Assembly: GCF_017353255.1 (NCBI RefSeq)
Contig: NZ_JAFMYU010000009.1
Coordinates: 124,001-188,000, forward strand
Length of the DNA: 64,000 nucleotides
Direction: 5' to 3'
DNA from: Fibrella aquatilis
GTDB lineage: Bacteria > Bacteroidota > Bacteroidia > Cytophagales > Spirosomataceae
In this document: piece after piece, positions 17,415 to 24,920 of the stretch
Layout of the letters: every line of letters begins with the position of its first letter
Numbering within the stretch: position 1 is the first letter of the stretch
Position numbers and translations under genes: made by a program
The notes under the pieces: generated by a model
Seen by the model: the letters and a program-made list of their open reading frames with translations, nothing else
Database searches by the model: none
What the model was told of the DNA's origin: nothing

Positions 17415-17798
17415 CTATTGTTTAAGTGGTGTCATGTCCATGTAGAACTGTACCTGCTGCACCTTGTCGCCTACGAGGTCGATGATAGTGACGGCGGGAA
17501 GGTTAACGGCCTTACCGTCAGCCTTCCGAACATACTGCGCTTCGGCCCGGCTGATGACCGTGTTCGATTCAGCCCACAGGTGGACGATCTCGTGGTGCAT
17601 ACTATCGATGGTGGCGTAAAACTGCTGCATCGCCTGCCGGATGGCCTCAGTGCCCACAATGGGCGGATCATTACTAAAAATCACGCGCCCATCGGGTTGG
17701 AAGTAGATCACGTACTCGTCGGGGTCCATGCGGTCCACCATGCGGAAGAAGTCGTAGCCCCATTGTTCGTTGATGGGCGGATTGGTTGGCGTTGTCAT
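17415..17798 (-). CDS. SnoaL-like / NTF2-fold protein
   Basis: 127-residue protein with the cone-shaped NTF2 fold of the SnoaL-like group: an N-terminal helix, YVIYFQPDGRVIFSNDPPIVG with the usual small-residue turn, and a C-terminal beta-sheet ending LVGDKVQQVQFYMDMTPL. Members act as small isomerases, hydrolases or ligand binders. It lies between two genes of the same run (19 and 20 bases away) and probably handles a related small molecule. Specific function unknown. Confidence 0.75.
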   Translation of the reverse strand: MTTPTNPPINEQWGYDFFRMVDRMDPDEYVIYFQPDGRVIFSNDPPIVGTEAIRQAMQQFYATIDSMHHEIVHLWAESNTVISRAEAQYVRKADGKAVNLPAVTIIDLVGDKVQQVQFYMDMTPLKQ

Positions 17799-17818
17799 GA
17801 TTGATTAGTTAAACGTGA

Positions 17819-18514
17819 TTAATTAAACAAATCCACGCGGGCGAAGAGGCCATAGCTGACATACTGCCGTCGTTCGGGTCCATAATTATCGTAATTCAGG
17901 CCGAGGCCAATCGTGTAGGGTTTTCGGCCTATGCCTAGTCGCCCAAACACGTAGCTACGGCTGTGGTTAGCGGGGTGTGTCGCTGCATTCAGAAGGCCTT
18001 GCAACCGGACGTAGCCACTCAGTCGTTCTGACAATTGGGGCTTATAGTCAACTAGAGCAAATAGTTCCACGTTGCGCTCATCGCGCAAGTCGATACGGGG
18101 TAAAAGCACCGCCGACCAGCTAGGTTGCGTGATCACATAGTTCAGCCCCAGTGTAGGCCGAAAGCCGGTTATGTAATTGGTTACGACACCTGGGGCAATG
18201 GATAAACCCTTCAGAAGTTCGATGCAGATGTAAGACTGGCTCAAAAACTCGGTTTGCCCACGCTCATTGCCGTAAGAGCCGTTGCTAATCGTCACGTTGA
18301 AAAACGCCAGCCTACTAGTTGGCGTGAACGGTTTCCGAATAGTAAGCTGGGTATTCAAATACCGCGTACCAACCAAAACTTCCAATCCAACAGGCGGATT
18401 TGGCGGTAAAATCCTGGACGTATCTAGCTGTTTCTGAGCAAACAACGTACCTGTGCGCATCAGCCCGGCCAATAGTAGCACCCGCCAGCTCAGGCGAACG
18501 CCGAACCCATTCAT
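17819..18514 (-). CDS. Exported outer-membrane beta-barrel-like protein, paralogue of 8199-8882
   Basis: 231-residue protein with a signal peptide (MNGFGVRLSWRVLLLAGL, cleavage near LFAQ). The body shows alternating beta-strand pattern with aromatic girdles, and it ends ARVDLFN, close to the barrel-closing Phe. It shares clear blocks with the protein at 8199-8882 (LSQSY, TGFRP, LLPRIDL, VDYKPQL). Its ATG overlaps the stop of the VOC gene by 4 bases, so it is translated from the same transcript. I do not recognise a named family. Confidence 0.65.
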   Translation of the reverse strand: MNGFGVRLSWRVLLLAGLMRTGTLFAQKQLDTSRILPPNPPVGLEVLVGTRYLNTQLTIRKPFTPTSRLAFFNVTISNGSYGNERGQTEFLSQSYICIELLKGLSIAPGVVTNYITGFRPTLGLNYVITQPSWSAVLLPRIDLRDERNVELFALVDYKPQLSERLSGYVRLQGLLNAATHPANHSRSYVFGRLGIGRKPYTIGLGLNYDNYGPERRQYVSYGLFARVDLFN

Positions 18515-18945
18515 GAATGTGCCGAGGGTTGATAAAGCTCAATCAGCACGCGGTTATTGTCGTGAAAAAAAGCGTAACGTGCTCCATTCGAGTTGGGTAC
18601 GTCGCCAGTGGGCGTCACGAAGGTTACGCCCCGTTGCTCCAGTTCAGCACGGGCCGCATCAACGTTGGCTACCCGCAAACCCATGTGCTTCATGCCACGC
18701 ACATGAAGGTCGCTGGCAAAATCGGTGCTCGTTGGCGGCACAGGGTCAGCTCCCGTTACCTCGAACAACTCAATTCGCAACTCGCCAAGCCGAACGAAGG
18801 CCGCTTTCGTTTTCATCTCCGGCGGAAACTCATACCGAAACTCTTCTGTAAAACCTAATTTCTCTCTGTACCAATTGATGGTTTCATCGAGATCGGATAC
18901 GGACAATGCCGCATGATGAATGCCCTGTAATGTGTTCATCGTCAT
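18511..18945 (-). CDS. VOC-family (glyoxalase/bleomycin resistance) protein
   Basis: 144-residue metal-dependent VOC fold protein. The opening GIHHAALSVSDLDETINWYREKLGFTEEFR is the family's standard first beta-alpha-beta unit with a metal-binding His; the second half has MKHMGLRVANVDAARAELEQRGV with another His, and the acidic ligand in VLIELYQP. This arrangement fits methylmalonyl-CoA epimerase- or glyoxalase-like enzymes. It lies 22 bases after the SDR gene above it and overlaps the next gene by 4 bases. Exact substrate unknown. Confidence 0.83.
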   Translation of the reverse strand: MTMNTLQGIHHAALSVSDLDETINWYREKLGFTEEFRYEFPPEMKTKAAFVRLGELRIELFEVTGADPVPPTSTDFASDLHVRGMKHMGLRVANVDAARAELEQRGVTFVTPTGDVPNSNGARYAFFHDNNRVLIELYQPSAHS

Positions 18946-18967
18946 CGAGTTTATTTAGTTTAATTTT

Positions 18968-19795
18968 TTATGAAGCTGTCGTTGCCTGAAGGCCCACCAG
19001 GTCACCTGATTTAGCCGTTAGCCCACCCTTTGCACTCCAGCCGCCATCGACTGGTACGTTGATGCCCGTAATGAAGCCCGACTCATCGGAAGCAAGCCAC
19101 AGTGCGCAATAAGCCACGTCGTCAGGTTTACCAGTACGGTGCAGTAAGGGCCATCCCTCATAAGTCAACCGGAAATTGGGGTCCGCCGCGAGGCCAGCGG
19201 CGGTTACCGGCGTATCGATGGGACCGGGCGAAATCGCATTGACCCGGATGTTGTGCGGGGCACCCTCCAGAGCCAATTGCTTCGTCATGGCAATAACGGC
19301 TCCTTTACCAGCCGCGTGCCCAATAGACCCAATCCGCTCTGACCCGCGCATCCCCGATACCGAGCCGGTGTTGATGACTGAACCACCACCCCGCGCGATT
19401 AGATGGGACCATGCAGCCTGCGTCGGGAAAAAGACCACGTCCTGCTCATGGCGTTGGGCGTAGTGCCAATCGTCGGCACTCATCTCAGCAAAGGGTGCGA
19501 AGCGTTCCAGGGCTGCGTTGTTGTACAGTACGTCTATGCCGCCGTAGCGCGACACGGCATAGTCGATCCACTGCCGGGCCTGCACCAGGTCCGTCACATC
19601 GAGCGTCAGTGCGTTCATGGTACCACCTGCCTCGGCAATCATCCGGGCCGTTTCGTCGTTCTCAGCCGCTTTGATGTCGCACCCAACAACTGTTGCTCCT
19701 TCTTGAGCGAACAGCTTAGCCGCTGCTCGCCCCTGTCCGCCTGCTGTGCCACTGATGAGCACGATTTTGTTGGATAATCTTTTTCCGCTTACCAT
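18968..19795 (-). CDS. SDR-family oxidoreductase with His in place of the catalytic Tyr
   Basis: 275-residue short-chain dehydrogenase. Seen: the nucleotide-binding loop SGTAGGQGRA (about 15-24), NNAALE (about 91), the catalytic Ser region NTGSVSG, and the C-terminal GINVPVDGGWS. Where the YxxxK pair is expected the sequence is GHAAGKGA: Lys is kept but Tyr is His (codon CAC). The rest of the fold is intact, so this may belong to an SDR subgroup that naturally has His there, or have altered chemistry. It is the first gene after the AraC regulator in the minus-strand run. Confidence 0.82.
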   Translation of the reverse strand: MVSGKRLSNKIVLISGTAGGQGRAAAKLFAQEGATVVGCDIKAAENDETARMIAEAGGTMNALTLDVTDLVQARQWIDYAVSRYGGIDVLYNNAALERFAPFAEMSADDWHYAQRHEQDVVFFPTQAAWSHLIARGGGSVINTGSVSGMRGSERIGSIGHAAGKGAVIAMTKQLALEGAPHNIRVNAISPGPIDTPVTAAGLAADPNFRLTYEGWPLLHRTGKPDDVAYCALWLASDESGFITGINVPVDGGWSAKGGLTAKSGDLVGLQATTAS

Positions 19796-19869
19796 ACAGA
19801 TTAACTAGCTTGTTTGCTTGTACAACCGATAGCAAACCAGTCTGTTCTTGTACGTTCTTGCGCATTTAG

Positions 19870-20676
19870 TCAGCGACGGTACTGCCCCGGCGAGAGGCCC
19901 ACGATGCGATGGAAGTGGCGCGTGAAGTGGCTGTTGTCGAAATAACCCACTTGCTTCGCTACGTCGCCTACGCGGTGCCCGGCCAACAGCAGCGGCTTCG
20001 CCCGGTCGATACGTACCTGGTTGAGGTACTGGTGCGGCGCGACTCCGTAGCGGCGCGTAAACAGCCGCACGAAGTGGTATGGACTAAGGCAGGCCACGTC
20101 GGCCAACTCCGCCAGTGTTATCGGTACGTGGTATTGGTCGTGGATAAAGTCACGCACCTGCCGGAGGGCCGGATGGTCGTCGGTCCAACGGCGGGGCCGA
20201 ACGCGGTCGCCGACGTGGTAGTAAAGCAAAGCGGCTTGGAACAGCAGTAGGTACGTTTCGGTGGAGAGGTTGGATGGGGCAAATTGAAGCGAGTCATGGG
20301 CAAGGCGTAGCAGCCTCGCCGCAGGCGACAGCCCCTGGATCAACTCAACGAAAAAAGGTTCTTGAACAGGCTGTGGCATCAGGTCGTGGGCCAACGTCTG
20401 CAACTGCGTCGGGGGCAGATAAAGCATTCGGAACGACGTAGGTTGGGCAAACTCACCTTTGTAGCCCGGCGCGTGGGCTTCGCCCGAATTGATGATCGTC
20501 AGACTTTCAGGAGCAAACGAGTGGGTACCGCCCCGGTAGCGATACTGCCCCCCGGAGCCGCTGTTCAGGCAAACCTGAATTGCCTCGTGGGCGTGCGGCG
20601 GCAGGGGCACGATCTGTCCCGGCTCGAACTCATAGCGTTCGAGCACCAACGGCCCGACTGACCATGCTTCTATCAT
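19870..20676 (-). CDS. AraC-family transcriptional regulator
   Basis: 268-residue regulator with an N-terminal cupin-like ligand-binding domain (about 1-140; EFEPGQIVPLPPHAHEAIQV) and a C-terminal double helix-turn-helix (about 170-268; LAELADVACLSPYHFVRLFTR and VGDVAKQVGYFDNSHFTRHF, ending GLSPGQYR). It lies 74 bases upstream of, and in line with, the SDR-VOC-barrel-SnoaL-SDR run, which it probably controls. The effector is unknown; the cupin domain with a His pair suggests a small organic ligand. Confidence 0.9.
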   Translation of the reverse strand: MIEAWSVGPLVLERYEFEPGQIVPLPPHAHEAIQVCLNSGSGGQYRYRGGTHSFAPESLTIINSGEAHAPGYKGEFAQPTSFRMLYLPPTQLQTLAHDLMPQPVQEPFFVELIQGLSPAARLLRLAHDSLQFAPSNLSTETYLLLFQAALLYYHVGDRVRPRRWTDDHPALRQVRDFIHDQYHVPITLAELADVACLSPYHFVRLFTRRYGVAPHQYLNQVRIDRAKPLLLAGHRVGDVAKQVGYFDNSHFTRHFHRIVGLSPGQYRR

Positions 20677-20955
20677 GATTGGCTAGCCGCCTCGGCGGTT
20701 AGTGGCTTGTCTGTTGTTTTCATGCCATTGCTGGATAGCCTCACCAACTTACCAGATTACGTATACTCTGCTGGAGTAGTTTGACGTGCTTGTTTGCAGC
20801 CAAGACCTGCTTTTTACCTCATTCTATAGCTTTTAATATGAGCAGTCATTCCTCATTCAGCAAACTGGTCAAGCAGAAGACAGCTAGTTCTCCACTTGAC
20901 TTCAGGAGTTCATTCAACTAGCGGCAGGTACGTTACTTTCCTTACTAGCCAGTTT
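20677..20955. other. Intergenic region between AraC and GH42 genes
   Basis: 279 bases without a gene, A/T-richer than its surroundings. A small CCGCC-TC-GGCGG hairpin lies at 20687-20698 just before the AraC start. I see no open frame, repeat or clear promoter pair beyond that. Confidence 0.5.
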
Positions 20956-23082
20956 TTATCTAATCGAACTAACGGCTTCCAGCCATAGCACTTCGTAGGG
21001 CTTCATCGTCACCCGTCCAGTTAGCTTACGGCTGTCAACCCGGTTACTCACGGGCCGGGCAAGCAATAGCACCTGCGGCTTGCTGCTGACGTTGATAGCA
21101 AACAAGCTGCCGTCCGAACGCGGCACGGTCAGGACCTCGGCGGCTACGGCACGTGCCAGCGACGAATGCCGGAAACCCAGTTGATTCAGCAGAGCGACAA
21201 AATCGGTTTCGCCGGGCCAGTTGCCCAGTTTCAACACCCGCCCTTTGCCCAGCTTGCGGAGGTACGCGGCTGGTTTGCCATCCATGATGCTACCCGGCAG
21301 GGTGTAGCGGGCCACGACCTGCGCCAACTCGGGCGATGCCTCGTTTCGGGCTTCGAGTACCTCGCAGAAGCCGGTCGGGTCGGTGGCCGTTTGTTTTACT
21401 AATGCGCTCCACACCAGGCGATTCGCGGAGTTTTTGCTTACGTCAACGTACCGGATATGAGGCACCAATACGCCCGTGAGTTGCCCCATCGCCCGGTGGA
21501 AACCTTCTTTCTGGAAAATGCCGTCGGCGTTCTGGTATTCGCACATCGGCGTGACGATCACCTGCCCGCCCTGCCGCACGTAGGCCTCCAGCGCAGGCAG
21601 CAGCCGCGCCCCATCGAGGGTCGAAGCCGCCGGAATGATGAGCAGCTTATACCGGCTCAGGTTCGCCACAGCAGCAGCGCGGTCAGTGCCGATGGCATCC
21701 ACCCCCACGCCCAGGCGGTGCAACGCGCTAAAGACGTTCAGGAAAATTTGTTCGCCTGTTTTCTCTTTCGTGTGAGGGTATTCGCGCAGCCCTGCCCGCA
21801 GCGTGAAGTCGGTCAGTACCGCCACGTCGGCCTGCACGGGATTGTCGATCAGCGTTTTACCCCATTTTTTGTAGAACGTACCCAACTCCTTCACCCAGGC
21901 ATAGTCGAGGTCGGGTTCGCCATTCCAGTCGATGATGCCGCCCCAGTGCGGCCAGTGGCCGCCGTAGAAACGATTGCCCGACCAGTGCATGAGCGAGGTA
22001 GCCCCGAAGGCCGCGGGCTGCATCATCCACATCAGAAACTGGGCGCGTTCGGGGGCGTGGTCCCAGAAGCTCGTGGCCCCCGCCACGCCGATGCGCGTTT
22101 CGGTGAGCCAGAAATTGCCCTTTCCCAGCAGCGACCGGTGCCAGTCCATGCTCATCGAGCCAAACTGCCAGAACCCCGTGTTGTCCTGCTTCGGCTGGTA
22201 GATGTTCAGCCCCGACAGGTTGAAGGCCTGCTTCGCTGCCGGTACGTCGAACGGACTCAGCATCCGGGTTGTCCAGTCGGTCATGATGACCCCTTTGGTC
22301 CCGCCCGCCCGCAGCAGATCGGCCTGTTGCTTGAGGAAATTGGCGATGCTTTCGCCCTCAAATTTGTAATAGGCCAGTTTCAGCAGTGGCAAATCGCTGC
22401 CGTCGATGGTTTCGCGGGGTAGGGCCAGGTCCTCGAAGCGGGTTACCTTCAGCCCCCACTCGGTAAAGTGAAGGCGTTCGTTCAACTCGCCGATGGTGTG
22501 GTAGTTAGTCCGCAGCCAATCGGTAAAAGCCCGCTGATGGGCCGGGTTGTAGTTGATCTGTTTGGTGGGCTGCTCGATCTCCAGGTCAATCTCATTATCG
22601 ACCTGCCAGCCCACCACGGCGGGGTGATCGTGAAACTCGGCCACCAACCGGCGCACGAAGGCGTAGACGTATTTTTGGTACACCGGGTGCGACCGGCTGC
22701 ATACCCGCCGCCCCAACGGGTGAGCTTTGCGCCCGTCTTCAAACTGAAACAGGATCTCCGGGTGTTGCGCCGCCAGCCACTGGGGTGGGTGAAAACTGGC
22801 CGTGCCCAAAATGGCTTTTAGGCCCCGCCGGTGCATCTCGTCTAAGTATTCGCGAAGCCAGCCGAAGGTGTAGGTGGTCGAGTCGGGCTGGAGATTGCCC
22901 CAGGAGGTTTCCCCTACGCGGATCACATTGATGTTGGCTTGCTGGAAATAATCGAGCAGCTTTTGTTGCTCGGCCTTCGTCTGAAATTCGGGGTATACGC
23001 TGGCTCCGTACAGAAACTCGGTCTGCTGCGCTACCGCGAACTGACTTACCAATAAAAGCAGGTAAAAAAAGTAGTTTTTCAT
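20956..23082 (-). CDS. GH42-family beta-galactosidase, secreted
   Basis: 708-residue enzyme releasing beta-linked galactose. I start at ATG 23082, which gives a clean signal peptide (cleavage after VAQ, ~19); the longer frame upstream has no such feature. The TIM barrel opens YGASVYPEF, the acid/base is E164 in WQVDNEI and the nucleophile is E328 in WLTETR. After it come a Rossmann-like trimerisation domain (about 435-620) and a small C-terminal beta domain ending PYEVLWLEA. It lies downstream of SusD across a strong terminator, so it may be read at a lower level or from its own promoter. A broken copy of its 3' end is at 16361-16546. Confidence 0.88.
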   Translation of the reverse strand: MKNYFFYLLLLVSQFAVAQQTEFLYGASVYPEFQTKAEQQKLLDYFQQANINVIRVGETSWGNLQPDSTTYTFGWLREYLDEMHRRGLKAILGTASFHPPQWLAAQHPEILFQFEDGRKAHPLGRRVCSRSHPVYQKYVYAFVRRLVAEFHDHPAVVGWQVDNEIDLEIEQPTKQINYNPAHQRAFTDWLRTNYHTIGELNERLHFTEWGLKVTRFEDLALPRETIDGSDLPLLKLAYYKFEGESIANFLKQQADLLRAGGTKGVIMTDWTTRMLSPFDVPAAKQAFNLSGLNIYQPKQDNTGFWQFGSMSMDWHRSLLGKGNFWLTETRIGVAGATSFWDHAPERAQFLMWMMQPAAFGATSLMHWSGNRFYGGHWPHWGGIIDWNGEPDLDYAWVKELGTFYKKWGKTLIDNPVQADVAVLTDFTLRAGLREYPHTKEKTGEQIFLNVFSALHRLGVGVDAIGTDRAAAVANLSRYKLLIIPAASTLDGARLLPALEAYVRQGGQVIVTPMCEYQNADGIFQKEGFHRAMGQLTGVLVPHIRYVDVSKNSANRLVWSALVKQTATDPTGFCEVLEARNEASPELAQVVARYTLPGSIMDGKPAAYLRKLGKGRVLKLGNWPGETDFVALLNQLGFRHSSLARAVAAEVLTVPRSDGSLFAINVSSKPQVLLLARPVSNRVDSRKLTGRVTMKPYEVLWLEAVSSIR

Positions 23083-23155
23083 ACAACTGAGTGTGGCGTC
23101 ACGGGCAGCTCTCGGTTGAGATGCCGGGGCTAGGTGATTATAGGCAAAAGGGACA

Positions 23156-23187
23156 GAAAAAATCCGGCTGGTTAAGCAACCAGCCGG
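23156..23187 (-). terminator. Rho-independent terminator after SusD
   Basis: CCGGCTGGTT (23164-23173) and AACCAGCCGG (23178-23187) form a perfect 10-base stem with a 4-base loop. On the minus strand the stem is followed by A and six T (23162-23157). It lies between the SusD stop (23268) and the GH42 start (23082), so it should limit read-through from susCD into the galactosidase gene. Confidence 0.88.
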
Positions 23188-23267
23188 AAGTGGCACTACT
23201 AACCTATGAAGAAATAGCAGTTCGATTAAGCCAGTTAGGAATCTGACTCAATAGTTAACATAGTGAG

Positions 23268-24905
23268 TTACCAGCCTGGATTCTGGGCTAAGTTCTTGTT
23301 GGCGTCAATGTCACGCTGTGGAATAGGGGCCAGGTACTGCCGTTCCTGCATGGTGCGGGTGCGCACGTTGGGGATGCGGGCAAAGGTCAGCTTACCATCT
23401 GTACCCTGGGTGATTTTTATACCCGTAACCGGTTTATTGGAAAGTTCGAGTAACTGCTTCCACCGCCGAACGTCCCAGAAGCGGCTTTCCTCAAAGGCCA
23501 GCTCTACCCGCCGCTCGTGCCGGATGGCCGCCCGCATCGCGTCTTTGGTTAAGCCCGTTGCCAATACGGGCATTTTAGCTCGCTGGCGCACCTGATTCAC
23601 CGCAGTATACACTGAGGCATCCGGCCCGGAAGCTTCATTCTGAGCTTCGGCGTACATGAGCAAAATATCAGCGTATCGGATGAGCGGTTCGGTCAAATCC
23701 GAGCCGTCGCCGTAGTCCTGCGCGGGCGACTTCCGAAAGTTGGTTTCGGTTTCCGACGCAAACTTCCGCACAAAATAGCCGGTGGGAATGTTGCCGGAGC
23801 CGTCGGCGTTGGGCGTACCTGGCAACACCGTAAATGCACTACCCCGGAAGGGTGCCCCCTGAAACAGAATTGTGGTGTAGAAGCGTAGGTCGCGGTTTTT
23901 GTAAGGATCCTGCTCGTTGTAGAGGGGTGATTCGGTGTACGATTTTCCGTCTGTCAGTTCATACTCATCCACCAGATTCTGCGACGGACGCCCCGCGCCC
24001 CAGCCACCCGCCGAGGGCGGCATATGCATCTGCAACACACCTGTTCCGTTACCGTCGGCTGCCACATGGTCAACCAGATAAATGTACTCTTTGTCCTGGT
24101 TGGCCTTGTTCATAAACAGGGTGTTGAAATCGGGATGCAGCGCATACACGCCCAAGTCCATAACGGCTTTGGCGGCGGCGGCGGCGGCGGCAAAATTACC
24201 GGCGTGAAGCAATGCTTTGGTTTTGAAGGCTAGCGCAGCACCCTTTGTGGCCCGGCCTCGCTGATTGGTCAGGGGTAAGTCTTTAGCGGCGGCATCCAGT
24301 TCAGAGACAATGAAATTAAGTGTCTCTGCCGATGTGCTTCGGCTCACCTGATTAGCCTCGTCGGTGGTGAGCGTTTTGGTTACAATAGGTACGCCACCGT
24401 ACCACCGCCAGAGTTCGAAGTAGTACAGCGCACGAACGAATCTGGTTTCTGTGGTCACGCTCGCCACCAGTGTTGCGTCATTGAGCTGGCCGACGTTCTC
24501 CAGCAGTTCATTAGCACTTCTAAGGCTGGCGTAGCTGAAAAACCACGGGTTAGCCATCTGCGAGGGCGCATTGTTGGCCGAGAAATTCCCGTTCTCCATC
24601 GCCGACACGTTGTACCATGATGTCCAGGCATTGACACCGTCGTCGGTGAATGTGTCGAAGTAAATGGATGACTCTGGACCGTACGTATCTAGCCGACGCT
24701 TACCGCCGCGCGTCAGGGGCTGGTATGCTTCGCGATAAAGTGAATACAAGGCCGTTTGCACCGCCTTGGGGTTATTGTAGAGCACCTCTTTCTGCACCGC
24801 GTTAGGGTTAGGGGCGTTGAAAAAGTCGGTGTCGTCTTTGCACGAGCCGAAGAGGGCTGATAGGGCAACAAGCACTAAAAGCCGGTTGATATAGCTTGTT
24901 TTCAT
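23268..24905 (-). CDS. RagB/SusD-family glycan-binding lipoprotein
   Basis: 545-residue surface lipoprotein that caps a SusC channel and hands it a glycan. The lipobox is LFGSC near residue 22. The TPR-containing SusD fold is shown by FVRALYYFELWRWYGGVPIVTKTL (about 143-160) and by the late block RYADILLMYAEAQNE followed by HERRVELAFEESRFWDVRRW. The end, ..AQNPGW, is typical. It starts 15 bases after the SusC stop. A (GGC)7 run (24171-24191) codes for an Ala stretch near residue 240. Substrate is inferred from neighbours (GH42, GH59) as a galactose-containing glycan. Confidence 0.92.
   Translation of the reverse strand: MKTSYINRLLVLVALSALFGSCKDDTDFFNAPNPNAVQKEVLYNNPKAVQTALYSLYREAYQPLTRGGKRRLDTYGPESSIYFDTFTDDGVNAWTSWYNVSAMENGNFSANNAPSQMANPWFFSYASLRSANELLENVGQLNDATLVASVTTETRFVRALYYFELWRWYGGVPIVTKTLTTDEANQVSRSTSAETLNFIVSELDAAAKDLPLTNQRGRATKGAALAFKTKALLHAGNFAAAAAAAKAVMDLGVYALHPDFNTLFMNKANQDKEYIYLVDHVAADGNGTGVLQMHMPPSAGGWGAGRPSQNLVDEYELTDGKSYTESPLYNEQDPYKNRDLRFYTTILFQGAPFRGSAFTVLPGTPNADGSGNIPTGYFVRKFASETETNFRKSPAQDYGDGSDLTEPLIRYADILLMYAEAQNEASGPDASVYTAVNQVRQRAKMPVLATGLTKDAMRAAIRHERRVELAFEESRFWDVRRWKQLLELSNKPVTGIKITQGTDGKLTFARIPNVRTRTMQERQYLAPIPQRDIDANKNLAQNPGW
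24171..24191. repeat. (GGC)7 trinucleotide run inside the SusD gene
   Basis: Seven GGC units on the plus strand give seven Ala codons in the SusD reading frame. Slippage in whole units would keep the frame, so it can alter only the length of the Ala stretch. Confidence 0.8.
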
Positions 24906-24920
24906 GAGACAATTAGGGGA

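Noticed and set aside
21457-22422. 321-codon open frame on the plus strand
   Set aside because: Antisense to the GH42 gene, whose active-site motifs are intact on the minus strand; no recognisable product on the plus strand.
24171-24191. (GGC)7 run as a phase-variation switch
   Set aside because: The unit is three bases, so slippage would not shift the reading frame of SusD; it can only change the length of an Ala stretch.
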